Shown piece by piece: positions 12,400 to 24,471 of a DNA stretch of 64,000 nucleotides. The position numbers were made by a program, and so were the translations under genes. The notes beneath the pieces were generated by a model. The model ran no database searches. It was not told the origin of the DNA and saw only the letters and a program-made list of their open reading frames with translations. Origin of the DNA: Gonocerus acuteangulatus (taxonomy: Eukaryota > Arthropoda > Insecta > Hemiptera > Coreidae); contig OX328124.1 in assembly GCA_946811695.1 (NCBI GenBank), positions 82,774,923 through 82,838,922 on the forward strand. Reading direction: 5' to 3'. Every line of letters starts with the position of its first letter. Position 1 is the first letter of the stretch.

Positions 12400-12955
12400 T
12401 CTGACCTCATTATTGGAATAGATTTGCATTACAAAAGAAACCAACAAGTTATTTTCTGCTGGATTCCTAGCCACAATGGTATAAAAGGCAGCAGTAAAGC
12501 GGATTTCGCAGCAAAACAAGCCATTAAAGAAGAAATTCCATTCTCCCACATCCTACCGTCAGATGCTGTACCCCATCTAAAATATCTGATACTATGAAAA
12601 TGGCAATATGAATGGTTTCAAAGCAGAGATAATAAGCTAAGGGAGATTAAATACACAGTCTCGGCATGGAAAACTTCATCTCAAGACACAAGGCGAGGTG
12701 GTTCTGTCGAGAATAAGAATTGGACACACCAATCTTACCCACCATTACTTATTTAAAAGAGAGTCCAGGCCTGAATGCTCTGTTTGTGGAGAAAAAATTT
12801 CTATTAAACATATATACCACCTGTAGAGCCTACGAAGCCACTCGAAACGAAATGGGGATTCATGGTCCTCTCTGTGATATACTTGGAGACGACCATGAGT
12901 TAACCCAGCGAGCGTTAGATTTCTTAAGAGCTACAGATCTCTATTATAAAATATA
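12400..12955 (+). mobile_element. 3' fragment of a non-LTR retrotransposon (RNase H and C-terminal region)
   Basis: The + strand reads VIFCWIPSHNGIKG and KADFAAKQAI, the usual C-terminal block of LINE RNase H. After an in-frame stop and frameshifts come RIGHTNLTHHYL and a cysteine block CSVCGEK with IKHIYTTC, as in I/R1/Jockey-type ORF2 C-termini. The frame 12720-12956 is the end of this segment in a shifted frame. The endonuclease and reverse transcriptase are missing, so this is a truncated, decayed copy. Confidence 0.7.
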
Positions 12956-13154
12956 ATTACTTTAATTACGGATAAAAAAATAATGTAATTTGGACACATG
13001 TAATGTTTTTGTTTAACTCTGGATTTCTATATCTATGTATTTGTATTTGTGTGTTCATTCATGAGCATTTGTGAAAATATATATGTTTTATAATTACAGT
13101 TATTATCTTTTTGTTTAAATTGTATAGAAATACGTGTGTGTAAGTGTAAAAATA

Positions 13155-13169
13155 TGTGGGGCGTGTATA

Positions 13170-13233
<64 letters not shown>

Positions 13234-13258
13234 TGTGTGTGTGTGTCTATGTATGTAA
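13155..13258. repeat. (GT)n microsatellite
   Basis: A long GT/TG run with few interruptions. The Cys/Val- and His/Thr-repeat frames here are artefacts of the dinucleotide repeat. Confidence 0.95.
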
Positions 13259-13322
13259 TGTATGTGTTTGTGTGTGTATATATGTGTATATGCATGTGTG
13301 TTTGTATATGTATGTATATGTA

Positions 13323-13326
<4 letters not shown>

Positions 13327-13378
<52 letters not shown>
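13327..13378. repeat. (TA)n microsatellite
   Basis: About 50 bases of TA repeat following TATG-rich sequence. Confidence 0.9.
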
Positions 13379-13386
<8 letters not shown>

Positions 13387-13616
13387 GATATAATGCATAT
13401 GTTCGTATGTGTGAGTGTATGTACACACTGATTGCTGCCTTGAATTTACATTTTGTTAATTATTACATTCCAATAAAATATAGGCAACAATGACCCGCGT
13501 GGTTGAATTGCCTTAAAAAAAAAATAAATAATAAAAAAACCGGCGCTTGATGGCGGGAGCGGGAGCGGTTGAGGAAAATGAGCGTTCACATCGCGGGCTA
13601 TGGGTATTAAAAAAGG

Positions 13617-14826
13617 CTTATAGTCCAGGCAACGAACAGTGAATAGATGAAAATTTTTGGAACAAAATTTTTGACTTCGTAACGTTGTTTGGGCTGGATA
13701 GGAGATGAACATATCAAAAGTCCTCACCCGTAGCCTTTGTGCCGGAGGGAGGGGGGTTTAGAGGGTCCCATTTTTCGGGTTTTGACTTATATCTCGGAAA
13801 CCCTGCGTCCTAGCAACATGACTATTCTATAATAAATGAAAGCTGATTAAATTTCCTACAAGTTCTATTCAATAAAGTTTTTCGAGATATCTTTAGTTTT
13901 CGAAATATCCGCACATGAAAATCTGTCATTTTGGGAAAAAACACACTTTTTCCTATTCTCGACCGAATATCTCTTCAACGATGAACCCAAAAAATAAATT
14001 TCAACTATTGGGTTGTAGAGCATTCCATTCGCTTCAATAATATATACTTTACTATTTGTTATATATATACTTTACTATTTTATGTATTTTCTTGCAAACG
14101 TTATATACGCACTCGCATGGTCTTAGCAAAACCATTGCCAATATAATGGACAAGATCATATCTAATTGAATGTGACTTAACTGGTCAGTAGACCCAAAAT
14201 TATATATTTTGTGCTATTTATACGTCCAGTACTCACTATATTTACATAATGGAGTATATTTTGGACAATACATTGACTGGAAATGGTGAGAAATTCAAAG
14301 GTTTATTGGTCGACAGTTGTCGCCAGATATCATGATGAATACTAAAACTGTTTTCACGTTCGAAGGAAAATACATAAAATAGTAAAGTTATATAAATTCT
14401 TGAAGGGAATGTAATCCTCTACAGCCCTATAAACGGCATTTATTTTTTGGGTTCATCGTTGAAGGGATATCTGGTCAAAAAGAGGAAAAGGTGTGTTTTC
14501 CCCCAAAATGACAGACATTCAAGAGCGGATATTTCGAAAATTAAAGATATATCGAAAAACTTTATTGAGTTGAACATGTAGCATATTTAATCAGCTTTCA
14601 TTTGTTATAGAATGTCGCTAGGACGAAGGGTTTCCGAGATATAAGTGATAACCCGAAAAATGGGACCTTCTAAACCCCTCCCCCCTCCCGGCACAAAGGC
14701 TACGGGCGAGGACTTTTGATATGTTCACTTCCTAACTAGCCGAAACAAAGTACCGAAGTCCAAAATTGTGTTCCAAAAATTTCCACCTATAGCTGTTTTA
14801 AGCATTCGTTGCCTGGACTGATAGGA
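13617..14826. mobile_element. foldback element with about 480-bp inverted arms
   Basis: The left arm (about 13617-14097) and right arm (about 14347-14826) are imperfect inverted copies. Shared blocks include CCAGGCAACGAA at the outer ends, CATATCAAAAGTCCTC, GTAGCCTTTGTGCCGG, ATCTCGGAAACCCT and CGATGAACCCAAAAAATAAAT. About 250 bases lie between the arms. No transposase frame is present, so it is non-autonomous. The arms differ at many sites, suggesting an old insertion. The class cannot be assigned from the sequence alone. Confidence 0.8.
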
Positions 14827-15030
14827 TCACTCGCTGTATGCAGCGTCACAGTCTCAGTTCGCCGTTCGAGTATTTTCAGCGCCACAGTATCTGCTTCTGT
14901 ATGACTTAATTAATTTACAAATTACATTAAAATAATCAAGGAATCTATCAATTTAAGTAAATTAAATAAACGTCATAAAATAAATTGATCAACCTTTCAT
15001 TTTCGAACTATTTTTTTATAAATTTATTTA

Positions 15031-15192
15031 TTAGCGCGGTTCCTCCCTCCCCCATAGGGAGGAACCCCGCTTATAAGGTTGATACAATGAAACGATCCGG
15101 AAGTGCCGACTAGAAAATTTTGCGTTTCAGAACCCCTAGAAACCGAAAATAACGGTGGTTCAAATTTGTATATATATATATATATATGTATA

Positions 15193-15263
<71 letters not shown>

Positions 15264-16604
15264 CTGTTCGCTCTCTAAATAGAAGACGAATGGTCCGATT
15301 TTGATGAAATTTGGTACAAAAATCTGTCGTCCAATTTGAAAGGTCAAGTTCGTTAACCAGCAAAATCCGCCCACTGGAAGATGGCGTTTGGGGCGAAATT
15401 CGCGCAGAAAAAATCGTAACGCTTACGTTTTTGAGTTCATAAGCTTGTAAGTACTCGTTTTATAGGACTCTTGGGCTAGGAAAACGAATGAAACCATTTT
15501 CAAGGCGATAGCTTTAACCGTTGTTGAGAAAATTGGAAAAATAGTTTTTGAATACCGTTTTTGGTTTGGGTACTTAGAATAACGGGATTCAGTTGAAACA
15601 TTATCTGCATGTTCTACTTTCATTAAAACTAGTATGTTGAAAGTTATGTTACGTTTGGAGTTAAGGAAGGGTTAGAATAAAATATTTTATGAACAGACAT
15701 GAAAAGTTTTGGAAACTTCGTATACTTTCATTAATATCTCGAACACGGTTGGGAAATCGTGGTAAGTGGATTGAAACTATTTGAAAGCTTACTAAATTCT
15801 CTACAAAAATGATTCTAAAACTATTTTTGATTAGGTTATGTCAATCGGAGAAATAAGTGCTTAAAACTTCAAATACGTCTGTTTTGTTCTTATGAACGGG
15901 GTTTTGTCGTTCTTTTTGTAATTTTTGTCTCTTTCCCTTGGTTTTTTATTGCTTTTTATTTTTGTAATTTCTTATGTTGTATTTGTAAGGAAAATGTATG
16001 TGTGGGTAAAACAGGATAGGTAAAATGAGACCAATTTTCTGTTGTCAGAAATAATAAAAAGTTTTGGGAACTTCGTATAATTTCTTAATATCTCGAAAAC
16101 GGTTGAAAATCTTGGGAAGCGAAAGGTTACCATTCGAAAGCTTACTAAATGGTCTACAAGAAAGGTTTTAAAGAAAGTTTTGAATAAGCGATGTCAATCG
16201 GAGAAATAAGTGCTTAAAACTTTTAAGTAATTGATTTCGCTTATTCGAACTATTCTTTTTGTCTGTTTTATTCCTTGTTATTTTTAAATTGCTTACAGTC
16301 AGATAATGTATTTGACAATAAAACAGATTAAGTAAAATAAGAAGATCAATTTATTGTTAGAAATGTAGCGTTTAAAGAGAGAGATCCCAAGGCTTTCCAA
16401 ATGCCTCTGAGCGGAGGCCTTTCTGCCCGACTTATGGTATAGCTGACCCATACAGGTATGATTGTAAATCAACAAAGACCTTTCAAGACTGGTTTGTTTG
16501 AGATTTCTTTTGGATAGCTGTTTCGCTATTGATCTAAACAAAGTAATAACTTTTTCTATTCTATGCCTTCATAAATACTAGAGATAAGAACGGAACCGCG
16601 CTAA
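15031..16604 (+). mobile_element. family A repeat, copy 1 (about 1.6 kb)
   Basis: It starts TTAGCGCGGTTCC and contains its exact inverse GGAACCGCGCTAA at 16592-16604. Inside come a conserved leader (GGAAGTGCCGACTAGAAAATT), a (TA)n tract at 15167-15259, then TTTGTCTGTTCGCTCTCTAA and GTCCGATTTTGATGAAATTT. Copy 2 at 59654 matches over its whole length, including the position of the TA tract. Similarity to copy 2 continues past 16604 for about 30 bases, so the true 3' boundary may lie further right. No protein is encoded. Confidence 0.75.
15167..15259. repeat. (TA)n inside family A
   Basis: A long TA tract at the same internal position as in the copy at 59788-59876, so it belongs to the element rather than to the host locus. 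Confidence 0.9.
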
Positions 16605-16704
16605 GATGACGCAGTTCCTGCGAATCGGACTTTTTTTTTATATACTGGCGCATCTGCATCTAGGCCATTAGCTAATTGAAGAGTCTTCTATGCATTGGAA
16701 AAAG

Positions 16705-16724
16705 CTAGGACCCCCCCCCCCCCC
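16705..16724. repeat. poly-C tract
   Basis: About 16 consecutive C residues, unusual in this AT-rich sequence, roughly 275 bp upstream of the OGDH-like start codon. Confidence 0.8.
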
Positions 16725-16995
16725 AAGCGATACTAGGTTTCGAGATATTGAGCCTCAAAGATTCACTTTTTAACATGGGAGACAGAGGCATGATAACTTA
16801 AATCAAAACCTACATCGAATCAGACACACTAACATATTATGCTCCAATCCTATGGTGGTGTTAATGACCTCCAAAGTAAACACGAATAAAACAGCTGAGC
16901 ATAATTGGTATGAAAGAACATTATTTCAATAGTCATGTTGATTAAATTTGGTGATATCGCATAATACTGTTTCTATTGAATGTTACTATAGTATA

Positions 16996-17232
16996 ATGAT
17001 GATAAGGCAAATAAAAAAACAAATAATTTCAACTGTGCGGTCAAAAGCTACCGCTTCGAGCGTTCTTCAGGAAAAAATATCTCAATACCTGGAAAATCCT
17101 GAAAATGTAACATTCGCCTGGAGAAATTTTTTTGAGTGGAATCCTCAAGTAATTGACGACCTGTCTGTCAAAAAACAATTAGAGGAAAAACTTGAGGAAA
17201 AATCAAAAGAATATTCTGGATACAGAGAGGAC
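16996..17232 (+). CDS. OGDH-like exon 1
   Basis: 79 codons, ending in phase 0 at AGGAC/GTAAGT. Two adjacent ATGs (16996 and 16999) begin a presequence-like stretch. An upstream in-frame ATG at 16948 would add residues including an acidic one and is less likely. The E1 N-terminal motif lies at about residues 25-45, followed by a Lys/Glu-rich helix. In OGDH this region contacts the E2/E3 partners. Confidence 0.8.
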
Positions 17233-17568
17233 GTAAGTATAAAAAAAATAGCTTCTTTCCTATAACTTCTTTCCTAGTTAAATCCGACGTTTTTTTTTAT
17301 CGTATTCGTGTTTAGTGCATCAAAATACGTTATTGTGTAAAGTTTGAAAGAAATCGGTTTGGAGGGCTGGAAACTGCATTTTTACCAAAAAATAACTTAC
17401 TCGCTAAAACTGCATCACCTTCAAGCGTTTCCGTATAATGCTTATTCCTGGTTTGATTATTCAGATAGCCTTACGTTATAATTATAAAACCTAAGAAAAT
17501 CAATCAATCAATATTTATTTGAACCACCAATACATATAGTATTATTTACAAATGGTTAAGGGAGAATA

Positions 17569-17615
<47 letters not shown>

Positions 17616-20600
17616 TATTACGTGTATATGTTACCTCTCTGGAGGTAATCGATTTTTGAGGGTGAGGTAATTGCATAATAATAAATAAAAAAATCTGTTT
17701 AATTAATGACAATATAATTAATAAAAGGACATGCTTCTTGCATACTACGGATAATAATAAATAAAATATAAACAAATCTTTTACATGCACAAACGCACCG
17801 ATATAAATAATTAGTTTTTTTTTTGCTCATTCTTTTATCAATAAAATGAAAAATAAATAGAAATTAAAAAGGTGCTACTCTGCATGCTTTTATAAAAAAA
17901 TATAATAAATATGAGCATGTTTCATGCATCCCTAATTGCACTAATATACTTATGCTTAACAACTAACATATGTTCCTAACTAAATAATATATAGTATGGT
18001 CTGGCATCAGTGAATCCCACTAAAAACTTTCGACACTATTTCACAACAGCACATGGTGTCCTATCGTCCCTTAGCCGGCATTACCTCTCATGCTTTTCAT
18101 TACCAGCAAATTTTATATTTTCGCGGGTTCCCGCTGAGATATGCATAGAGGCAAGTGAGGCGTAGTGTGACCTTGACGGCGTTGTTGGATCTCACCTCGC
18201 TGTTACAGTGCTCCCCCCAACAACGGCGTCAAGGAACTTAACATTTGGCCTCCTAACTCGTCCGTATCGACTGATGGTAGATGATGGATCCTGTTTCTGG
18301 ATGCGTTCTGAGGTTTGCGTTGGCATTTCCTTCTCTGTGATTGGGGTCTTCTTAGAGATGTCTGTGTCTTCCTCAGGTGCTCCTAAAAGGTAGGCAGGTT
18401 TCACTCGGTCTAACGACACCGTGAGTTCGCGATTTGGAAGTTTTATAGTTGCCAGCTTCTCAGTTCGGCTTATAACAAGATAGGGTCCAGAATACGGAGG
18501 AACAAGGGACGTCCTTATCTTGTCTTCACGCAAGAACACATGGCTGCAAGTACTCAAGGCTTGTGGGACGAAGATGCTTTTATTCTTCTTCCTGAATTCG
18601 GTTGGACTCAGTTGGTTTAATGCCACTTTTAAGTCATCGAGGAAGTTGTGGAGATTAGTGCCAACTTTAGAAGGAACGAAGAAGTCTCCTGGTAGGCGGA
18701 TGGTCTGGCCATAGACTGCCTCCGCAGTACTATAGTCTGTATCCTCTCGAATAGTACCCCTTAAACCTAACAATACCGTAGGAAGAATCCGTGTCCATTT
18801 CTTGATATTTAAATGCGACATAAGAGCTGATTTCAGGGTCCTATGCCATCGTTCCACGATTCCATTGGCCTGAGGGTGGTAAGGAGTGGTCCGGATTTTC
18901 TGTGTTCCCAACAGATTTGCCAGCCTCATGAACAAATCGCTCTCAAATTGTCGTCCTTGGTCAGTCGTGATTTTCATTGGAACACCAAATCCGCAGATCC
19001 AGCCCTCGTAGAATGCGATTGCAATCTCCTCGGCTGTGATATTCTCGATTGGGATTGCCTCCGTCCACCTGGTAAATCGGTCAATCATCGTAAGACAATA
19101 TTTCATGTTATCTGCCGGAGGAAGTGGGCCTATGATGTCGATGTGGACGTGTTCAAATCTACCTGCTTCCGGAAAACATCCTGTTGGTGTCACTGTGTGC
19201 CTTGTAACTTTGGCCTTTTGACATGCAACGCAACAACGCGACCAATCTCCAACGTCCTTGTTCAAGCTGGGCCAGAAATACTTCTGCGCGATCATTTTCC
19301 TTGATGCGGTCGTTCCTGGATGACTTAGCCCATGGAGTAGGTCGAACGTAGATTTACGAATCGATTTGGGCAGGTATATGCGGACTCGATCGGAAGAGGT
19401 TTCGCACAGAACAGGTTTGGTAGCCCCTGGTATATTAAGAAGTTTGAGAGTGATGTTCGGACGATTTCTTAATGCTTCTACCTCAGGATCATTACGCTGT
19501 AGGTCTACTAAATGGTCAAGATCTTCAGTGATATTTATCTCCTATACTCTAGAAAGAGCATCGGCAACAGAGTTGTCTGGCCCCTCTACGTGTCTAATAT
19601 CCGTAGTGAATTCACTGACGAAATTCAGCCACCGTAATCTAATCGGAGATGCTGAAGTCGCCTTCTGATGCATCGAGTAGACGATTGGTTTGTGGTCGGT
19701 AAGGATATGAAACTGCCTTCCTTCTATAATTGGGCGGAAGTACCGTACTGCTGAGTAAATGGCAAGCAGTTCTCGATCGTAAGTCGAGTAGGACTGTTGT
19801 GCTTCATTTAGGGCCTTCGAAAAAAATCCGAGGGGTAGCCATTCTCCCGCTTCTCTCTGCTGGAGAACTGCACCCATACATTGATTAGATGCGTCACAAG
19901 CAAGAGAAAGTTCTGCAGATGGCTTAGGATGGGCTAATTGGGCAGCATTTTTGAGAAGTGATTTGCATTTCTCAAATGCTTTGTCGCTGTCTGCGGTCCA
20001 GGCAACCGGTGTGCGATCATTTTTCTTCGCTCCATGAAGATATTTGTTTAATGATTTCATGGCTTCGGCTGCTTGTGGAATACAAGGTCTGTAAAAATTG
20101 ATGATACCCAAAAAACGTCGGAGTGCTCGAATATCCGGTGGTTTCGGGTATTCCATGATTGATGTGACCTTCTCCTCTTTGGGTAGGACTCCTTTCGGGC
20201 TTACCTAATATCCTAGGAACTTGAGGCTGCTGACGCCGAACTCGCATTTTTCCGGGTTTAAGGTCAATCCATTGTCCTCGAGTCGTTTGAAGACTTCCTT
20301 CAAGTGATTCTCGTGTTCTGCCTGGCTGTTTGAGGCAATCAACATGTCATCGATTAGGACGAACACATATGGCAAGTCTCGAAATAGGTTGTCCATGAAG
20401 CGTTGAAATGTTTGCGCTGCGTTCCGAAGCCCAAAGCACATCTTCATGAACTCGAACAGCCCAAAAGGTGTTGTAACGGCCGTTTTGGGTATATCCTGCT
20501 GACGTATGGGAATGTGATAATAGGCACGGACTAGATCTAACCTTGTGAATATCTGGGTGCCGTAAAGGTTGTTCCTGAAATCCATCAAGTGTGGAACTCC

Positions 20601-23600
20601 ATATCTGTCGGGTACAGTTTGAGAGTTCAACTGTCTGTAATCACCGCATGGTCGTACTCCTCCATCAGGCTTGTCGACAACGTGGAGCGCACTTGACCAT
20701 TGGCTCTTAGAGGGTCTACATATTCCAAGTTCCACCATACGGTGAAATTCTTCCTTCACCTGCTGATATTGATCCACTTGAATTCTCGTCTGAGTCCTAA
20801 GTCGAGTTTGAGTTCTTGTTCGCCGAAAGTTCTAATTTTTGTCCCGTTCGCTGCGAACAATGTGTACGCTAGAGGGTCTTTCATTGGAAGAAACTCCTGG
20901 GATATCCACGGGTTGGACAACTTCCTGAATCTTATCAGCAATCTCGGCTAATTTCTCTAAATCAGGTTGCCCGGTGCTTATCAGGATAGCTTGCATGTTT
21001 TGTGGTAGAGATCGAAGCCAAAGAGTTTTCAAAACACCAGTAGGAACTGATTCACCAGCTAGCCGTTTCATCTGTCGTAAAAATCTGGTAGGCTTGTCGT
21101 CTCCTAGTTGTTTACCTTCTAACAACTCCTGGATTTTCCTCGTCTCCGAATCAGAGTAGACACTGACAAGTCTGTCTTTGAGGTCCTCATAAGGTCTCTC
21201 ACCTGGCCTCTTGACAATATCAGCAGCCTGGAGTAAAATTTCGCTGTCTATCCTCGGAACGACGGTGTGGAATCTGGTGACACTATTAGTGATACCGGCT
21301 CTAGTAAATACCCACTCGACCTGACAAAACCAAAGTTCTGGGTCTTTCTTGATAAATGGTGGGATTTTGTCGGATGCCGTAAATGCAGAGCAAAAGTCAA
21401 CTTTATCAGTTTTAGTAAGAACAATCTCATCCTGATCTTCCATCTTTATAATTTTAACCAAAAAATAAGAAACCAAAAAATTTTATCTTATATATGCACG
21501 TAATTATTTTAAAAATTATATTTAGTGACTAGGATATCTAAAGAAAATATATTAATAGAATATAAACATTAGTGCATACAAATTAGGGTATGAAAAATAT
21601 GACGTCACAACCATGCAATTTGCCAACCTCTCAAGATCACGTCGAGGTCACCACTGTTACCTCTCTGGAGGTAATCGATTTTTGAGGGTGAGGTAATTGC
21701 ATAATAATAAATAAAAAAATCTGTTTAATTAATGACAATATAATTAATAAAAGGGCATGCTTCTTGCATACTACGGATAATAATAATTTTAAATAAAATA
21801 TAAACAAATCTTTTACATGCACAAACGCACCGATATAAATAATTAGTTTTTTTTGCTCATTCTTTTATCAATAAAATGAAAAATAAATAGAAATTAAAAA
21901 GGTGCTACTCTGCATGCTTTTATAAAAAAATATAATAAATATGAGCATGTTTCATGCATCCCTAATTGCACTAATATACTTATGCTTAACAACTAACATA
22001 TGTTCCTTAGGCTATTACTTGCGCAAGTAAATAATATATAGTATGGTCTGGCATCAGTGAATCCCACTAAAAACTTTCGACACTATTTCACACTAGCACA
22101 TGGTGTCCTCTCGTCCCTTAGCCGGCATTACCTCTCATGCTTTTCATTACCCGCAAATTTTATATTTTCGCGGGTTCCCGCTGAGATATGCATAGAGGCA
22201 AGTGAGGCGTAGTGTGACATTGACGGCGTTGTTGGATCTCACCTCGCTGTTACATATATATACATTACCAAAAAAAATTTAACAAAAAAAAATTAACAAA
22301 AAAAAAATTAACAAAAAAAAAAGATAAACTAACAAAATAAAAATAGAACATGAACAATAGGTAAACAGAACATGATAGGTAAACAGAACATGAGGTGAAC
22401 AGAACATGAATTATAAAATAACAAATTATTGCAAATGAAAGAAGTCTTGAAAACATCTTGGCTTCAGTCGTGTTGCAATCCTCTCTCCTAGCTGAAAGTA
22501 GCCGGCTCCTTCTATTGTTGAGAGTTTTCCGTAGTGCCTTTGGGTGAGTTTTTCAATGTGCTCTGCGGAGTGGACAACCCCGAGCTCAGTCTTTCATAAG
22601 AAACACACAAATCCACAGAGTGCATTTAAAATCATTCGAAGAATTTTATTTTGAAATGTCTGAAGTCTTCGTTCGTTTGTGTTACTGGTACTGTACCAAA
22701 CTGGGCATGCGTAAGTCAGTAATGGAAGTAATAGAGTTTTGTATAATAGAACTGCGCATTTGTGTCTGAGTGGTGTTTTCTTCTTCGCCAAGGTAGCGCA
22801 CACTTTGGTCCCTAGGAGTCCAAGGAACTCGAACCTGTCCAATCCGCAAGCAAGGAGAAGTCCTGTCATCGAAGTGCCTCAGTGCGGATATCTTTGCTTC
22901 AGTCTTCGATGGATTGAGACGGAGTTTCCACCTTTCGAACCACGAGGTAATGCTGTCCATTGATGACTGAAGGTTTGCGATGGTTTCTGGAACATCATCT
23001 CCTTGACTCATGACTAGCGTATCATCAGCAAACAGAGCGACCGTGGCAGTTTGAGGCTCGGGGATGTCGTGACAACACAAGCTAAATAGTAAAGGGCTCA
23101 GTACTGCTCCTTGTGGCACACCAGCAGAGACGCTTATTTTTCGACTGAAGCTGTTTTTCACTCGTACTTGTAATGTTCTTTCGTCAAGGAACGAAGAAAT
23201 AATGTTCGCCAGATAGCATGGTGACCAAGTTTTTTTGAGTTTATACAGAAGGCCCTTGTGCCACACTGTGTCGAATGCTGACTTGAGATCTAAGAAAGAT
23301 GGCAGTTGCTTGTTATCAATTATGTTTGGGTTTGAGGGTTGGGGAATTATTCGATGCCTATAATGACCTTTAATAGAATTCTATTAATTTCTGCGAGTTG
23401 GATTGACTAGGGTTTTGATATCTTCTTGAGCGAGCGTAGCGAGCGGAAACGCATAGCACGTAAGCCCACAAGTCGTCCTAGACATTCTTCTAATTCCCCT
23501 AGACATCGTCAGACGCGATGTTCGTGGATATAAATTCCCAATCGCACCGCCGGTAGTTACTCCTACAAGCTACAAATCCTGTATTTCATACTTTGCCTAA

Positions 23601-24412
23601 AGCACAGTAGGCAATCTATAGAATGCCTAAGGAAAGTATGAAATAAGCTTTATTTCATACATTGCCGGCTGGATTTAGGCATTCTATAGAATGCCTGATT
23701 ATATACTTTGCCGGTAACATATATATAGATAGAGAGAGAGAGATTTCGTGTAAGCGCGAAGTTTAGCCGAATACTGCAAGATTGTTTTGACTACGAAAAT
23801 TCTCTCTCCCCATGAGCTATTGAAGTAGATTACGAGAAAAGACTGCCAGTTCGAGGAACTGTTTACGTCTTATGAAGTGATGATGTTTTAAATCCATTCT
23901 CATTATTGGAGCCAGAATCTTAATCAGTTGTTTTTGTTAAACAGTTTTACTTTTTTTTGGGGGGGGGGAGGGGATTAAGATTGATTGTAAATACTTCTAA
24001 ACTCTAACATCCTCATTCAAATCCTAAGGTGATTTACTACATTTCAGCGATAGGCTCATTGAAAAGCATCTGTACTCTATCATGGATGTTAGCACATAAA
24101 AAATAACGATCATAATAACGATAACAATTTTCAGATCTTATCAGAACTTTATGTATACGACCAAATCCAAATGTACAGAGTAGTTACTAATTACCAATCG
24201 CGCGGACATTTATCTGCAAGTATAGACCCATTGAACGTGAACCGCCCCAAGTATGTTGCAGGCAGCGATCATTGTCCTGCGGGTGATATTGATTCAATCA
24301 GGGAAATACCACTAAACAAAGAAAGGAAGATAATACTTCCGGACGATTCTTTTTATGGTAAGTCAAAGAAATACGTAATGTACACACACACATTCATTTA
24401 TATTTATATTTA

Positions 24413-24471
<59 letters not shown>

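Larger units (their letters stand above)
17629..22254 (-). mobile_element. Gypsy (CsRn1-like) LTR retrotransposon, internally deleted
   Basis: LTRs at 17629-18207 and 21655-22254 run TG...CA and differ by only a handful of substitutions and three indels. Target duplications are TATA on both sides. Next to the right LTR, the - strand primer site TGGTGACCTCGACGTGATC matches the 3' end of tRNA-Trp with one mismatch, as in the CsRn1 clade. The polypurine tract (TTGGGGGGAGCAC) abuts the left LTR. The Gag C-terminus, most of the protease and the linker before RT are deleted, and pol has two stops. Confidence 0.93.
17233..24134 (+). other. OGDH-like intron 1
   Basis: 6.9 kb, filled by a TA tract, a deleted Gypsy element in antisense orientation, a LINE fragment in antisense orientation, and palindromic repeats near 23590-23710. 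Borders are GTAAGT and TTTTCAG. Confidence 0.75.

Noticed and set aside
13033..13493. Long Cys/Val, His/Thr and Ile/Tyr repeat proteins
   Set aside because: They are translations of GT and TA microsatellites. The same applies to frames near 3300, 15200, 24430, 31400, 54330, 58000 and 63660.
16705..16724. Functional G-quadruplex promoter element
   Set aside because: A single homopolymer run of C is not evidence for a quadruplex or promoter. It is noted only as a tract.
18208..19668. Several + strand frames over the first Gypsy element
   Set aside because: They are shadows of the - strand pol. The same holds for + strand frames over 25679-29250 and 22739-22963.
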